This document shows, one piece after another, positions 38,433 to 49,394 of a DNA stretch of 64,000 nucleotides. The notes beneath the pieces are model-generated. The model was not told the DNA's origin. It did no database searches and was given only the letters and a program-made list of their open reading frames with translations. Position numbers and translations under genes: made by a program. Source of the DNA: Providencia stuartii. GTDB taxonomy: Bacteria; Pseudomonadota; Gammaproteobacteria; Enterobacterales; Enterobacteriaceae. The first letter of the stretch is position 1. Each line of letters begins with the position of its first letter. Location of the stretch: positions 3,534,001 through 3,598,000 of the forward strand of contig NZ_CP119546.1 in NCBI RefSeq assembly GCF_029277985.1, given 5' to 3'.

Positions 38433-40802
38433 ATGATGAAAAAAAGCTATCCAACACTACTTGCCACCATGGTATGGGCGGCAATTTACAGTCAGCAAGC
38501 GCATGCTGACCTTGCAGCACAATGTATGCTGGGCGTCCCTGTTTATGACAAACCGCTGGTTAAGGGCGATCCTAAAGATTTACCGATACGTATCACTGCT
38601 GAAGACGTTCAGGGTGAATACCCTAACTTTGTCGAATACAAAGGTGATGTTGATATTCAACAGGGTAACCAAACGTTAACCGCTGATACCGTAAGATTGA
38701 CACAAACAAACCCAGATAGTGCTGATCCGATCCGTGAAGTCACCGCAACAGGTAACGTTCACTATGACGACCCACAGATTATTCTAAAAGGCCCAAGCGC
38801 ATGGTCTAATTTGAATAATAAGAATACCGATGTCGATGATGGCAACTACATGATGGTTGGCCGCCAAGGACGCGGCGAAGCGAAAAAAATGAAAATGCGT
38901 GGTGAAAACCGTTATTCCATCATGGAAAACGGCACATTCACCACCTGCCTACCCGGCAATAATAGCTGGAGTGTCGCTGGCTCAGAAGTCATCATTGACC
39001 GTGAAGAAGAAGTCGCTGAAATTTGGCATGCCCGTTTTCGCCTTGGCGATGTGCCGGTATTTTATAGCCCGTACATGCAATTACCGATTGGTAATAAACG
39101 TCGTTCAGGCTTCTTAATTCCAACAGGCAGTTACTCCAATAATGATGGTCTGGAATTTTCACTGCCATATTATTGGAATATTGCACCAAACTACGATGCC
39201 ACGATTACGCCGCAATTTATGACCCATCGAGGTGTAAAATTAAATAATGAATTCCGTTATTTAATTACGCCAGGTACGGGAACAATCGCCTTTGATTTTA
39301 TTAATCACGACCGTGCTTATATCAAAGACAAAGAGCGTAATAAACGGGATGCACGTGACAGTAATGACCGCTGGTTATTCTATTGGCGCCATTCAGGGAC
39401 GTATAACCAGCATTGGAACTTCAATGCCGATTATACCAAAGTGAGCGATCGTCAATATTTTACAGACTTTAGTTCTCAGTATGGTAGTACTACTGACGGC
39501 TATGCGACCCAAAAATTCAGTACGGGTTATTCCGCTGAAAATTGGAATGCCACTTTAACTCATAAACAGTTCCAAATTTTTGTGGAAGATCCAAATCGAC
39601 GCGCATACAAAGCCGAGCCTCAACTGGATTTTAACTACTACAAGAATAATTTAGGTGCTTTTGATTTACACACCTATGCGCAAGCCGCGCGTTTCACGAG
39701 TGTAGGTAAAAACAACCCAGATGCAACTCGTCTGCATATCGAACCAGAACTCAGCCTACCGCTATCAAACGGTTGGGCAAATATGAATAACAGCTTCAAA
39801 CTGTTAGCAACACATTATGATCAAGACATCCCTAAATCGAATAAAAATGAGAGTTTAGAAAAAAATGTCACCCGTGTGTTGCCGATGTTTAAAAGCGATG
39901 CAAAAGTTGTTTTCGAGCGTAACCTGCTTGAAGGCAGTGATTTTGTCCAAACGTTAGAGCCGCGTGTTCAGTATCTGTATATTCCATATAAAGATCAGGA
40001 CAATATTAATAACTATGACTCCGCACTGCTTCAATCCGACTATAACGGTTTATTCCGTGACCGTATTTATAGTGGTCTTGACCGCATTGCTTCGGCAAAC
40101 CAATTTACCACTGGTGTGACGACGCGTATTTATGATGAAACCCTAACAGAGCGTTTTAATTTTTCTGTTGGACAAATTTACTACTTTGAACGTCCTCGCG
40201 CAGGTAACTCAAGCCTACAGATCGACGATAAGAGTAATACCGGTTCCTTATTATGGGCGACAGATTCATACTGGCGTATTAATGATAAGTGGGGTGTCCG
40301 CGGTGGGCTTCAATATGACCGCCGTTTAGGCAACGTCACGATGGGAAATGCGATTACCGAGTATCGCATTGATGCGGATCGTTTGTTACAGTTAAACTAC
40401 CGCTTTGTTGACCGTGACTATATTCAAGCAACATTCCGTCGTGATGAATCAGGCGGCTATACTTACACCCTCCCTGAATACCAAAAAGGTATCTCACAGG
40501 TTGGTGCCGTATTAAGTTGGCCACTGAGTGAACGTTGGGGCTTTGTTGGCTCTTACTACTATGATACGAAACAACAACAGTCCGCCAGCCAATTGGTTGG
40601 TTTACAATACAACACCTGTTGTTGGGCGTTTAACGTAGGCTATGAACGTAAGATTGTTGGTTGGCAAGAAGATAAGTTTAGCAGCGAATATGATAATAAA
40701 TGGTCATTCAATGTGGAACTTAGAGGCCTAAATAACAATCATAGTTTAGGTAGTCAGGAAATGCTGAATAGAGGTATCATGCCTTATCAGCGTGCATTCT
40801 GA
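38433..40802 (+). CDS. lptD: LPS-assembly outer-membrane protein LptD
   Basis: Beta-barrel translocon that places lipopolysaccharide in the outer leaflet, with LptE as plug. It has 789 aa (E. coli 784). A signal peptide ends at AHA/D (about residue 26). The N-terminal LptA-like jellyroll domain is followed by a large barrel domain. The four disulfide cysteines are present: C31 (QCMLGVP), one in FTTCLPG, and the adjacent pair in NTCCWAF. It starts the lptD-surA-pdxA-rsmA-apaG-apaH gene string. SurA, the next gene, is its folding chaperone. Translation may start at the first or second of two adjacent ATGs. Confidence 0.96.
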   Translation: MMKKSYPTLLATMVWAAIYSQQAHADLAAQCMLGVPVYDKPLVKGDPKDLPIRITAEDVQGEYPNFVEYKGDVDIQQGNQTLTADTVRLTQTNPDSADPIREVTATGNVHYDDPQIILKGPSAWSNLNNKNTDVDDGNYMMVGRQGRGEAKKMKMRGENRYSIMENGTFTTCLPGNNSWSVAGSEVIIDREEEVAEIWHARFRLGDVPVFYSPYMQLPIGNKRRSGFLIPTGSYSNNDGLEFSLPYYWNIAPNYDATITPQFMTHRGVKLNNEFRYLITPGTGTIAFDFINHDRAYIKDKERNKRDARDSNDRWLFYWRHSGTYNQHWNFNADYTKVSDRQYFTDFSSQYGSTTDGYATQKFSTGYSAENWNATLTHKQFQIFVEDPNRRAYKAEPQLDFNYYKNNLGAFDLHTYAQAARFTSVGKNNPDATRLHIEPELSLPLSNGWANMNNSFKLLATHYDQDIPKSNKNESLEKNVTRVLPMFKSDAKVVFERNLLEGSDFVQTLEPRVQYLYIPYKDQDNINNYDSALLQSDYNGLFRDRIYSGLDRIASANQFTTGVTTRIYDETLTERFNFSVGQIYYFERPRAGNSSLQIDDKSNTGSLLWATDSYWRINDKWGVRGGLQYDRRLGNVTMGNAITEYRIDADRLLQLNYRFVDRDYIQATFRRDESGGYTYTLPEYQKGISQVGAVLSWPLSERWGFVGSYYYDTKQQQSASQLVGLQYNTCCWAFNVGYERKIVGWQEDKFSSEYDNKWSFNVELRGLNNNHSLGSQEMLNRGIMPYQRAF

Positions 40803-40950
40803 TAATAATTATATACTTACATGTGCTGCTAACTAACTTCAAATACTTCGAGCTATACCCTTTTCAGCTCGCAAACGAGAACGTAAAAGCAGCACGAATC
40901 AAACGATTAACCTGCCTTGGGCGGAACCTAAATCAATGAATAGGACCATT

Positions 40951-42270
40951 ATGAAGAATTGGAAAACGCTTATTCTGGGACTGATGTTTACAAGCTCCAC
41001 AGTATTGGCTGCACCACAGCAAATGGATAAAGTTGCTGCTGTTGTCAATAACGGGGTTGTACTGGAAAGTGACGTCCAGAACATGTTGAACACCGTAAAA
41101 TTAAACGCACGCAATGCAGGCCAACAAGTTCCTGATGATCAAACGCTTCGCCATCAAATCCTTGATCGTTTGATTACTGATAACATCATGCTGCAAATGG
41201 CCAATCAGATGCAGATTAATATCCCTGAAGATGCCGTGAATGCCACGATTGCGGATATTGCACGTCAAAACGGCTTAACTTTCGAACAAATGCAAGCCCG
41301 CCTAAAAGCAGATGGCATCGATATGGCCAAATACCGTAGCGAGATCCGCAAAGAGATGTTGATCGCCGAGGTTCGTAATAATGAAGTTCGTCGCCGTGTG
41401 ACTATTTTGCCGCAAGAAGTGGATTCGCTGGCTAAGCAGATCAGCAACCAAGCTGACTACGAAGCGAATGTGAATTTAAGTCACATCCTGATCCCTCTCC
41501 CTGAAAACCCAACCCAAGAGCAATTACAAAAAGCAGACGCTATTGTAACCAAAATCATGGGGGAACTGAAAAAGGGAACGAATTTCGGTAAATTAGCCAT
41601 TGCCTACTCTGCGGACCCTCAAGCACTGAAAGGCGGCAATATGGGGTGGTCTCGTCTACAAGAACTGCCGGTTGTCTTTGCAGAACAACTGAAAAGTGCG
41701 AAAAAAGGCGATATTGTCGGCCCAATCCGTTCAGGTGTCGGTTACCACATTTTGCAGGTGAACGATATTAATAGCGCGAATAAAACGATTTCCGTTACCG
41801 AAGTTAAGGCTCGTCACATCTTGATTAAATCATCGCCAATTATGGATGATAACCAAGCGAGACAAAAGCTAGTTCAGATTTCACAAGATATCCGTAACGG
41901 CAAAACAACGTTTGAAGATGCAGCAAAAGAAGTGTCTGAAGATCCAGGTAGCGCCTTAAAAGGGGGTGAATTAGGCTGGAACATGCCTGATGTTTATGAC
42001 CCTGCTTTTCGTGATGCTCTCATGAAACTGAATAAAGGCGAGATCAGCCAACCTGTTCGTTCAAACTTTGGCTGGCATCTGATTCAGTTAGAAGATACCC
42101 GTAATGTTGATAAGACAGATGCGGCACAAAAAGATCAGGCTTATCGTTTGCTGTTTAACCGTAAATTTAACGAAGAAGCGCAAAGTTGGATGCAAGAACA
42201 ACGTGCAGCGGCATACGTTAATGTCATCGATGGACGTGATAACCAATCTAATGACGAAAAATCTCAATAA
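40951..42270 (+). CDS. surA: Periplasmic chaperone / peptidyl-prolyl isomerase SurA
   Basis: Main periplasmic chaperone for outer-membrane proteins such as LptD. It has 439 aa from this start (E. coli 428). The signal peptide ends at VLA/APQ (1-20). An N-terminal SurA domain, two parvulin domains (about 175-275 and 285-385, with [12 protein letters not shown] and [10 protein letters not shown]) and a C-terminal helix follow. AGGA lies 5 nt before this ATG; a second ATG at 40936 would add 5 residues before the signal peptide and has a poorer site. It overlaps pdxA by 20 nt. Confidence 0.95.
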   Translation: MKNWKTLILGLMFTSSTVLAAPQQMDKVAAVVNNGVVLESDVQNMLNTVKLNARNAGQQVPDDQTLRHQILDRLITDNIMLQMANQMQINIPEDAVNATIADIARQNGLTFEQMQARLKADGIDMAKYRSEIRKEMLIAEVRNNEVRRRVTILPQEVDSLAKQISNQADYEANVNLSHILIPLPENPTQEQLQKADAIVTKIMGELKKGTNFGKLAIAYSADPQALKGGNMGWSRLQELPVVFAEQLKSAKKGDIVGPIRSGVGYHILQVNDINSANKTISVTEVKARHILIKSSPIMDDNQARQKLVQISQDIRNGKTTFEDAAKEVSEDPGSALKGGELGWNMPDVYDPAFRDALMKLNKGEISQPVRSNFGWHLIQLEDTRNVDKTDAAQKDQAYRLLFNRKFNEEAQSWMQEQRAAAYVNVIDGRDNQSNDEKSQ

Positions 42271-43246
42271 ACCCATTGTTATAACCCCCGGCGAACCCGC
42301 CGGGGTAGGTCCGGACTTACTCATCCAGCTCGCTCAAGAGTTTTGGCCCGTCGAGCTTATTGCCTGTGCGGATCCTGAATTACTTCTCACTCGTGCGAAA
42401 CAGCTTAACCTCCCACTCACATTAAAAATCTATAACCCACACGATGAACATGACACGCAAGTGCCCGGTAGTTTATCGATTATTCCTGTGCATTTAAAAG
42501 CTCCCGCACAAGCCGGTGTTTTGAATGTTGCCAATGGTGAGTATGTCACAGAAACACTCGCAAGAGCGTGTGATGGCTGTTTAAGTGGTGAGTTCTCTGC
42601 TATTGTGACCGGGCCTGTACACAAAGGGATCATTAATGATGCAGGTATTGCATTTAGCGGGCACACCGAATTTTTTGCAGACAGAAGTCATTGCCAACGT
42701 GTCGTGATGATGTTAGCAACAGAAGAGTTACGAGTCGCTCTTGCGACAACTCATCTGCCCTTGAAAGAGGTTTCCGCTGCCATTAGTCAACAAAGCTTAC
42801 GTGAAGTGATCACGATTTTAGATCATGATTTACGTACAAAATTTGGTGTAGAAGCACCAAATATCTATGTGTGTGGTCTAAATCCACATGCGGGCGAAAA
42901 TGGCCATATGGGCATGGAAGAGATCGACACCATTATTCCGGCACTAGAGACACTTCGTGCTGAAGGGATCAATCTGATCGGGCCGCTTCCTGCCGATACT
43001 TTATTTCAACCTAAATATTTAGAAGATGCAGATGCTGTACTCGCAATGTATCACGATCAAGGCCTTCCTGTGTTAAAATACCAAGGTTTTGGTAGAGCCG
43101 TGAACATTACGCTTGGTCTGCCTTTCATTCGTACCTCCGTTGATCATGGCACAGCGCTAGAGTTAGCAGGTACGGGTCGTGCTGATGCGGGCAGTTTTAT
43201 CACCGCATTAAAGTTAGCTATCCAAATGACATATAAGAATTCATGA
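42251..43246 (+). CDS. pdxA: 4-hydroxythreonine-4-phosphate dehydrogenase PdxA
   Basis: NAD-dependent enzyme of pyridoxal phosphate biosynthesis. It has 331 aa (E. coli 329). Signature blocks are [19 protein letters not shown] (metal His), CGLNPHAGE and [10 protein letters not shown]. The chosen ATG lies inside the end of surA and gives the E. coli-like start; the frame is open upstream but that part only shadows surA. The gene overlaps rsmA by 4 nt (ATGA). Confidence 0.95.
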   Translation: MTKNLNKPIVITPGEPAGVGPDLLIQLAQEFWPVELIACADPELLLTRAKQLNLPLTLKIYNPHDEHDTQVPGSLSIIPVHLKAPAQAGVLNVANGEYVTETLARACDGCLSGEFSAIVTGPVHKGIINDAGIAFSGHTEFFADRSHCQRVVMMLATEELRVALATTHLPLKEVSAAISQQSLREVITILDHDLRTKFGVEAPNIYVCGLNPHAGENGHMGMEEIDTIIPALETLRAEGINLIGPLPADTLFQPKYLEDADAVLAMYHDQGLPVLKYQGFGRAVNITLGLPFIRTSVDHGTALELAGTGRADAGSFITALKLAIQMTYKNS

Positions 43247-44043
43247 ATAATAGAGTCCACCAAGGGCATCTTGCCCGCAAACGTTTCGGGCAGAACTTTT
43301 TAACTGACCAATTTATTATCGACAGTATTGTGGATGCAATGCATCCGCAACCGGGACAAGCTATCGTTGAGATTGGCCCAGGTCTTGGTGCGCTTACTGA
43401 GCCAGTCGGTAGCCGAATTGATAAAATGACCGTTGTTGAGCTAGACCGCGATCTCGCGGCACGCTTGCAAGTGCACCCACAATTAAAAGATAAGCTGACA
43501 ATTATCCAGCAAGATGCCATGACGGTGGATTTTGGTGAATTAGCAAAACAAGCTGGGCAGCCTTTACGTGTATTTGGCAACCTACCTTATAATATTTCAA
43601 CACCGTTAATGTTCCATCTATTCACATTTACTAACTCTATTGCAGATATGAATTTTATGCTGCAAAAAGAAGTGGTTAATCGACTTGTCGCAGGTCCTGG
43701 AAGTAAAGCCTATGGTCGTTTGAGTGTGATGGCACAATATTATTGCCAAGTTGTTCCTGTGCTAGAAGTCCCACCAACTGCATTTGCACCACCCCCTAAA
43801 GTTGACTCAGCAGTGGTTAGGCTTATCCCTCATCGAGAAAACCCTTATTTACTGAAAGATATCAAAATGCTTAGCCGTATTACTACGCAAGCGTTCAACC
43901 AGCGCCGTAAGACCATCCGCAATAGTTTGGGGGACTTACTCAGTGTTGAACAGCTCACTGAACTCGGTATTGATCCTGGTACTCGCGCTGAGAATATTTC
44001 CGTTGAGGCTTATTGCAAAATGGCAAACTATCTAGCAAATTAG
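43243..44043 (+). CDS. rsmA: 16S rRNA dimethyladenosine transferase RsmA (KsgA)
   Basis: Dimethylates A1518 and A1519 of 16S rRNA late in 30S assembly; loss gives kasugamycin resistance. It has 266 aa (E. coli 273). The SAM-binding motif is [10 protein letters not shown], the catalytic motif is NLPYNIS, and the N-terminus has the RKRFGQNFL block. The ATG overlaps the pdxA stop (ATGA), so translation is coupled. Confidence 0.96.
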   Translation: MNNRVHQGHLARKRFGQNFLTDQFIIDSIVDAMHPQPGQAIVEIGPGLGALTEPVGSRIDKMTVVELDRDLAARLQVHPQLKDKLTIIQQDAMTVDFGELAKQAGQPLRVFGNLPYNISTPLMFHLFTFTNSIADMNFMLQKEVVNRLVAGPGSKAYGRLSVMAQYYCQVVPVLEVPPTAFAPPPKVDSAVVRLIPHRENPYLLKDIKMLSRITTQAFNQRRKTIRNSLGDLLSVEQLTELGIDPGTRAENISVEAYCKMANYLAN

Positions 44044-44160
44044 CCAAATGTACTCTGTATAATTTGAGATAACACTGGCCAACAAAAGTCAGTGAAAGTA
44101 GTCAACAACAATACTACTACTTGAAAGATAACGAGTATAAAGGATTGAAAAGGAGGCACT

Positions 44161-44538
44161 ATGCTTAACGAACCGAATGTTAGCATTCAAGTACAGAGTG
44201 TCTATATCGTCAGTCAGTCTCAGCCTGAAATGGGGCGATATGTATTCGCTTATACTATATCGATCCGTAACTTAGGCCGAGAGGCTCTACAATTAATGAG
44301 CCGTTACTGGCTCATTACTAACAGTGATGGTCATAAAACTGAAGTCCAAGGCGAAGGTGTTGTAGGTGAACAACCTATCATTCAACCGGGTACTGTGTAT
44401 CGCTATACAAGCGGAGCTATACTGGAAACACCAATGGGAACGATGGAAGGATATTACGTCATGTTAAACCATCGTGGGGAGCATTTTCACGTTGATATCC
44501 CTGCATTTCGCCTTGCTCTACCAACTTTGATTAATTAA
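44161..44538 (+). CDS. apaG: ApaG protein
   Basis: Small immunoglobulin-like fold protein of 125 aa, the same length as in E. coli; its cellular function is unsettled (a metal- or pyrophosphate-related role has been proposed). The [18 protein letters not shown] block is typical. It has a strong ribosome site (AAGGAGG) before the ATG. It is separated from rsmA by 117 bp, where a TATAAT at 44058-44063 might be part of an internal promoter. apaH follows after 2 bp. Confidence 0.95.
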   Translation: MLNEPNVSIQVQSVYIVSQSQPEMGRYVFAYTISIRNLGREALQLMSRYWLITNSDGHKTEVQGEGVVGEQPIIQPGTVYRYTSGAILETPMGTMEGYYVMLNHRGEHFHVDIPAFRLALPTLIN

Positions 44539-44540
44539 TT

Positions 44541-45368
44541 ATGTCAACATATCTTATTGGTGATGTACACGGCTGTTATCGCGAATTACGTGCATTGCTA
44601 GAACAAGTCAATTTTGAGCCACAAAAAGATACGCTGTGGCTTACAGGGGATCTCGTTGCTAGAGGCCCTGAGTCATTGCAAGTCCTTCGCTATGTTAAAA
44701 GTCTTGGTTCATCGGTACGCTTAGTACTCGGCAACCATGACCTACATCTTCTTGGTATTTATTGCAAAATAAGCCGTAATAAACCCAAAGATCATCTTGA
44801 TGAGTTACTCCATGCGCCTGACGCTGACGAGTTAATTAATTGGTTGCGTCGCCAACCCTTATTACAAGTTGATGAAGAGAAAAAAATTATCATGGCCCAT
44901 GCTGGTATCACACCACAATGGGATCTGCCGACGGCTCGTATGTGCGCGCGAGAAGTCGAGTCCGTTTTATCCAGTGATGCTTACCCACTCTTTATTGACG
45001 CTATGTATGGCGATATGCCGAATAATTGGTCTGAAAACTTAATGGGGCTCCCACGCCTACGTTTTAGCACCAACGTATTAACTCGTATGCGCTACTGCTT
45101 CCCTCATGGGCAACTCGATATGATTTGTAAGGAAAGCCCAGCTAAAGCCCCGTCACCACTGAAACCTTGGTTTGCCCTACCGAGTAAATTACCTGAAGGC
45201 TATTCTGTCTTTTTTGGTCATTGGGCATCCTTGGAAGGTAAACATACCCCTGAAAATATTTATGGTTTAGATACTGGCTGTTGCTGGGGTGGAGAGTTAA
45301 CGTTGTTCCATTGGGAAACTAAACAATATTACCATCAAAAATCATTGCAAAAGCGCCATAAAGATTAA
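44541..45368 (+). CDS. apaH: Diadenosine tetraphosphatase ApaH
   Basis: Symmetrical Ap4A hydrolase, which also removes Np4 caps from RNA in E. coli. It has 275 aa (E. coli 280). It is a metallophosphatase of the PPP type with [20 protein letters not shown] and GNHDLH in order within the first 75 residues, and AHAGI further on. It begins 2 bp after apaG, so the two are cotranslated. It is the last gene of the lptD string. Confidence 0.96.
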   Translation: MSTYLIGDVHGCYRELRALLEQVNFEPQKDTLWLTGDLVARGPESLQVLRYVKSLGSSVRLVLGNHDLHLLGIYCKISRNKPKDHLDELLHAPDADELINWLRRQPLLQVDEEKKIIMAHAGITPQWDLPTARMCAREVESVLSSDAYPLFIDAMYGDMPNNWSENLMGLPRLRFSTNVLTRMRYCFPHGQLDMICKESPAKAPSPLKPWFALPSKLPEGYSVFFGHWASLEGKHTPENIYGLDTGCCWGGELTLFHWETKQYYHQKSLQKRHKD

Positions 45369-45371
45369 TCG

Positions 45372-45412
45372 TTTAATTAACTTTATTTCATACTTAAATA
45401 AAGTTAATTAAA
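45372..45412 (+). repeat. Perfect 17-bp inverted repeat right after apaH
   Basis: TTTAATTAACTTTATTT (45372-45388) is followed by a 7-nt loop and its exact reverse complement (45396-45412). It begins 4 bp after the apaH stop. No T run follows, so it is not a classic terminator; it may protect the mRNA 3' end. Confidence 0.7.
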
Positions 45413-45500
45413 TAACAGTTATTTTACATATCGTAAAATGACGGATAATTTTTTAAATTAAATATATTAATTAAAAAAGACAACATTCATACCGATAATA

Positions 45501-45527
45501 AAAAACGGAGCAATACGCTCCGTTTTT
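45501..45527. terminator. Bidirectional terminator between apaH and folA
   Basis: AAAAACGGAGC (45501-45511) and GCTCCGTTTTT (45517-45527) form an 11-bp stem with a 5-nt loop. T runs on both strands serve the convergent genes apaH and folA. Confidence 0.92.
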
Positions 45528-45542
45528 AAACTGAGAACAACA

Positions 45543-46046
45543 TTAAATTCTTTTGGTTAATATTTCAAAACAATAACCATGGGAGTTATTTTCATCGGCT
45601 TCATGATACTCGGTAAAAATAGAATCCCACTCATCTGGTTCATAAATGGGGAAGTGTGTGTCACCAATCACTTCTGCATCGACATGAGTTAAATACAGTT
45701 TACTCGCAAGGGGTAAGAACTGCTGGTAGACTTTACCGCCTCCAATGACAATAATTTCATCATCATCTGAACCCGAGCCAGCTTGCTTAGCGGCAGCTAA
45801 TGCCTCTTCGACAGAAGAAACCCAGATGACACTATCATCAGCGCCTACCTTGCTGCTTAAGACGATATTGACTCGCTGAGGAAGCGGACGGCCAATTGAT
45901 TCATATGTTACTCTTCCCATTATCACTGGTTTATTTAAAGTATTACGTTTAAACCAAGCAAGGTCGCCAGGTAAATGCCAAGGCATCGTTTTTTCCATAC
46001 CGATAACTTGGTCAATCGCCATAGCTGCGATTAAACTAATATTCAT
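45543..46046 (-). CDS. folA: Dihydrofolate reductase
   Basis: Reduces dihydrofolate to tetrahydrofolate and is the target of trimethoprim. It has 167 aa (E. coli 159). The catalytic Asp is D28 (PGDLAWF, E. coli D27), and NADPH-binding blocks GRPLPQRVN and VIGGGKVY are present. Compared with E. coli it carries about 6 extra residues in an acidic loop before the VIGGG motif (AGSGSDDDE). It looks like the native chromosomal gene rather than an acquired dfr cassette, because its position next to apaH is that of E. coli. No typical promoter-up or active-site resistance change is obvious. Confidence 0.95.
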   Translation of the reverse strand: MNISLIAAMAIDQVIGMEKTMPWHLPGDLAWFKRNTLNKPVIMGRVTYESIGRPLPQRVNIVLSSKVGADDSVIWVSSVEEALAAAKQAGSGSDDDEIIVIGGGKVYQQFLPLASKLYLTHVDAEVIGDTHFPIYEPDEWDSIFTEYHEADENNSHGYCFEILTKRI

Positions 46047-46218
46047 TTAGTCACCTTAGAGGCTAATATACAATTTTGTGCCCACTATACGTAAACAGAA
46101 ATGCTTCGTCGACTAAATTTAATCTTCCTTAAAAAGTGGTTATTAATTTATACTCAAATAGTGATCCGACCGACTAAAAATAACATTAAAAAACAAATTT
46201 AGCTTATAGAGAAAACGA

Positions 46219-46833
46219 ATGTACGAAACCTCCATATTAATCGCCACCATCGCTACATTAGGTATGCTTTCCCCTGGACCTGACTTCTTCCTTATTCTTA
46301 AAAATGCAGCGCGTTATCAACGCTCAGCAGCCTTAATGACCGCAATGGGGGTGATTAGTGCAGTTGCGCTCCATATGACCTATTGTGTCGCTGGACTTGC
46401 CGTTTTGATTACGACAACCCCTTGGCTATTTAATGTATTGAAATATGCTGGAGCCGCTTATTTAATTTGGATCGGTATCAAAAGCTTAATGCCAAATTCA
46501 GGGCAAAAGATAGATCTCAACAACACGCAACATGAGGTTGTTACCTTCAAGAAAGCCTTTATGCAAGGGTTTCTCTGTAATGTCCTCAATCCAAAGGCAA
46601 CCCTGTTTTTTCTTGCTGTTTTCACGCAAGTTTTAAGTGTTGACTCCACTTTTGGTGAAAAATTATGGTTCGCCTTTATTATTTGGGGATTGGCTGCAAT
46701 TTATTGGCCTCTGCTGGTTTGTTTAATTCAAAGCGCACCGGTCAGAAAAGGCCTAGCCAAAGTACAAAAGTATGTTGATAAAGTGCTAGGTGCGGTATTA
46801 ATTGCTTTTGGAATACGTGTCGCACTGAGCTAA
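46219..46833 (+). CDS. LysE/RhtB-family amino-acid exporter
   Basis: A 204-aa inner-membrane protein with about six hydrophobic segments and the family signature LSPGPDFFLILKNA (about 18-31) near the N-terminus, plus NVLNPKATLFF. The substrate cannot be told from sequence; RhtC/RhtB-like efflux of threonine, homoserine or similar is the usual guess. GAGAAAACG precedes the ATG. It stands alone between folA and ftsP, at the junction of two conserved gene blocks. Confidence 0.88.
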   Translation: MYETSILIATIATLGMLSPGPDFFLILKNAARYQRSAALMTAMGVISAVALHMTYCVAGLAVLITTTPWLFNVLKYAGAAYLIWIGIKSLMPNSGQKIDLNNTQHEVVTFKKAFMQGFLCNVLNPKATLFFLAVFTQVLSVDSTFGEKLWFAFIIWGLAAIYWPLLVCLIQSAPVRKGLAKVQKYVDKVLGAVLIAFGIRVALS

Positions 46834-46842
46834 TTTTGAGAA

Positions 46843-46878
46843 TAAAAAAAGCAGGCTAATTCATATCGCTAGCCTGCT
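46843..46878 (-). terminator. ftsP terminator
   Basis: AGCAGGCTA (46850-46858) and TAGCCTGCT (46870-46878) form a perfect 9-bp stem. On the minus strand a run of seven T follows, which fits the end of ftsP. It may also stop the exporter gene from the other side. Confidence 0.88.
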
Positions 46879-46895
46879 CGTTCACGCAAGAATGT

Positions 46896-48308
46896 TTAAT
46901 TTTCAGGTGCGACAACCAATTGCCCCACTGAGCCTAAATCCGCCTTTTCTAAGTTATTACTGTAGAATAAAAATGGAAAGTGCTCATACGAAGGTTGCAT
47001 CATCTGGACTAACAACTCGACTTTACCATCAACCCACACCGTATCTTTCCAGCCAAAATCCTCTGGGGGAGTTGGTTTCCCATTATGGTTAATGACTTTA
47101 AAGCGTACACCTTCAATATGGAAAGACTGAGGGACATTACTCGTCACCGCCCAACGCTCCCATCCGCCCTGTTGACTGGATAAATCGATACGACGCGTAT
47201 CTTTTGTCGCATTATTTATTCCATAAGGCTCATTAAGATGGATATCACGATTGCGAATAGATGAGGTAATTTGCGTCTTGTCTTCAACTAATTGAGTAGG
47301 CACATCATCGGTCACTAATGACATTAACCCTGTCGCTTTAATAGTTAATACATTCGTAGAGATGAGTGTGGTCGACGGCTCAAATAAGCTTTTCACTCTA
47401 TCCATAAAAGTCGCTGACTCACCAGCCGTGATCGTCAGCTCTTCTGTTTTGGCCATATCAATTAACACTTCTCGACGCTCACCCGGAGCCAAAGAAAGCT
47501 CTGGAATACTAACAGGTGCCGTCAATAATCCTTGGTCAGAGGCAACCATCACGAAAGGGCGCCCATCGCTGATCTTCATAACATAGCGTCTGGAGTTTGA
47601 AGCATTCAGTAAGCGCAAACGGATCCAACCACGAGAAACCTCAACATACGGATCTTGAACACCATTGACTAATAATGTATCCCCTAAGAACCCATCTTCA
47701 TTCGCCTGATACTCTGGAACCCCAAAGTTATCTAATCGTTTGTCTTGAATAATAATCGGAAAATCATCTACACCATAATGTTTTGGTATTCTCAGATTTT
47801 TTGTCGCATCATCTTCAATTATCCACATTCCCAGCAGGCCATTATAAATTTGAGGCCCCATTTTGCCTTCAGTGTTGGCATGATACCAAAGTGTGGCTGC
47901 TGGCTGCCGAATAGGAATGACAGGAGACCAATCAGCACCTGAAGAAATTAATCTCGCTGCGCCTCCCATTTGCGTGCCGGGCACTTGTAGACCACTGATC
48001 GTCATTGAGACAGGATCAGGTAATCGATTACTGTAAATAAGCTTAATATCATCGCCATTTTTAACTTTCACCGTCGGCCCAGGGTAAGTGCCGTTTACCC
48101 CCCATACATCGGCCGAATATTTGCCATCAAAAGACCAATGTATCTTTTGTAATGTCAAAAACAGTGGTTGCCCCGATCTAGACTCTAACAATGGAGGAAC
48201 AGGAAGCGGTGTTTTCCCATTACCGCTTGCAAAAGCACTATTTGGCACATTGACCAAACATAAAACCAACCCAGCCATGAGCAGAAGTTGGCGTCGACTG
48301 AATGACAT
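46896..48308 (-). CDS. ftsP: Cell division protein FtsP (SufI)
   Basis: Periplasmic divisome-stabilising protein with a multicopper-oxidase fold but without the copper ligands. It has 470 aa, identical in length to E. coli. A twin-arginine signal (SRRQLLLMAG, cleavage near AFA/S at 27) is present. Blocks such as LPVPPLLESRSGQPLF, VWGVNGTYPGPT and FHIEGVRF match the E. coli protein. It is upstream of plsC in the E. coli order sufI-plsC-parC, though here reading order on the minus strand is parC, plsC, ftsP. Confidence 0.94.
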   Translation of the reverse strand: MSFSRRQLLLMAGLVLCLVNVPNSAFASGNGKTPLPVPPLLESRSGQPLFLTLQKIHWSFDGKYSADVWGVNGTYPGPTVKVKNGDDIKLIYSNRLPDPVSMTISGLQVPGTQMGGAARLISSGADWSPVIPIRQPAATLWYHANTEGKMGPQIYNGLLGMWIIEDDATKNLRIPKHYGVDDFPIIIQDKRLDNFGVPEYQANEDGFLGDTLLVNGVQDPYVEVSRGWIRLRLLNASNSRRYVMKISDGRPFVMVASDQGLLTAPVSIPELSLAPGERREVLIDMAKTEELTITAGESATFMDRVKSLFEPSTTLISTNVLTIKATGLMSLVTDDVPTQLVEDKTQITSSIRNRDIHLNEPYGINNATKDTRRIDLSSQQGGWERWAVTSNVPQSFHIEGVRFKVINHNGKPTPPEDFGWKDTVWVDGKVELLVQMMQPSYEHFPFLFYSNNLEKADLGSVGQLVVAPEN

Positions 48309-48636
48309 AAATTCTCCACTAAACTAAAAATAGCAGCGCTAATTATTGTTAGAAGTTGGTAATACCCGCTCAATTAAGCATTAATTTTTGGTTCGCGCTA
48401 GCATAGCCCACAGTAGGGCTATTACTTTAAACTCGATATAAATAGGTATAATGATATCGCGAAAATAGATGAAACTCTAAAAATATCTATGACGATAAAT
48501 AAAATTTAATAGTCAAAAATGACAAGAGTAAATACATTTAGGAGAGTAAACAGGATCAAGTAATCACTGGCTAAAGCAGCCCTTTTTTGACGATACTAAA
48601 AATACAAAAAAGGGCATGATTAGATATAATGTTTTC
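48309..48636. other. plsC-ftsP intergenic region
   Basis: About 328 bp without a credible gene. It holds a perfect 11-bp hairpin just after plsC (48579-48615) and a 7-bp hairpin ATAGCCC/GGGCTAT (48403-48422), about 95 bp before ftsP, that may lie in its leader. No promoter could be assigned. Confidence 0.55.
48579..48615 (-). terminator. Hairpin after plsC
   Basis: GCCCTTTTTTG (48579-48589) and CAAAAAAGGGC (48605-48615) form a perfect 11-bp stem beginning about 20 bp past the plsC stop. The T run is inside the stem rather than after it, so termination strength is uncertain. Confidence 0.55.
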
Positions 48637-49371
48637 TTATTTATTATTCTTCTCTATTTCTTCGACTTCTTTATCAAGCTGTTTGATTTTGGCTTCCATC
48701 AAGGTATGACAGTATTCAGCAAGTTCTCTCACTTGATCTCTTGAATAGTTTTTTGTGTCTATTGGCTCTAACATTTCAATAATCACATGACCATTATTCC
48801 AACGGTTTAATTTAATCCGTCCTTGGGTGCTAGAAACACATACAGGTACGATAGGAACACCAGCAGCAATCGCGGCATGGAATGCCCCCGTTTTAAAGGG
48901 TAATAAACCCCGCCCACGACTACGTGTGCCTTCTGGGAACATCCACACTGAGATTTGATGTTTTTTAATTTGATCCGCTACTTGTGAAATCGTGTTATGC
49001 GCTTTCGAACGATTAGCGCGGTCAATCAAAATATTCCCCGTGATCCAATACAGAAAACCAAAGAAAGGAATAAATACTAAGCTTTTTTTGCCTACGGTAA
49101 CCGTTCTTGGTACCACACCATTTGACATGGTGACCATGTCATAGTTGTTTTGATGGTTACCAATATAAATACTCGGACCATATTTTTTCGCTTTTTCAGG
49201 TACACGGTTAATAATTTTAATACCAAAAACGACGGATAATCGCCCAAACATATGACCAAATGTCATCACATGTTTTGGATTTCGAGGGCTAAATAAACAA
49301 TAAATCCCCCCAAACACACACACCAATATTGTATAGATAATCACAATAATGGTACGAATAAGCGCTAACAT
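48637..49371 (-). CDS. plsC: 1-acyl-sn-glycerol-3-phosphate acyltransferase PlsC
   Basis: Inner-membrane enzyme that makes phosphatidic acid from lysophosphatidic acid. It has 244 aa (E. coli 245). The acyltransferase motifs NHQNNYD (HX4D) and FPEGTRSRG are clear, after an N-terminal membrane segment. GAGG lies 5 nt before this ATG; a TTG 7 codons upstream is an unlikely start. The C-terminus ends in a charged Lys/Glu helix. It follows parC after a terminator hairpin. Confidence 0.95.
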   Translation of the reverse strand: MLALIRTIIVIIYTILVCVFGGIYCLFSPRNPKHVMTFGHMFGRLSVVFGIKIINRVPEKAKKYGPSIYIGNHQNNYDMVTMSNGVVPRTVTVGKKSLVFIPFFGFLYWITGNILIDRANRSKAHNTISQVADQIKKHQISVWMFPEGTRSRGRGLLPFKTGAFHAAIAAGVPIVPVCVSSTQGRIKLNRWNNGHVIIEMLEPIDTKNYSRDQVRELAEYCHTLMEAKIKQLDKEVEEIEKNNK

Positions 49372-49394
49372 AGTGACCTCTGTCCTGTTCAAAA

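Noticed and set aside
42104..42250. Upstream extension of PdxA by 49 codons inside surA
   Set aside because: The added residues are a frame-shifted reading of the conserved SurA C-terminus, and the ATG at 42251 gives the family start.
45543..46046. folA as an acquired trimethoprim-resistance dfr gene
   Set aside because: It sits at the native place next to apaH, with no integron or mobile flanks, and aligns closely with chromosomal FolA.
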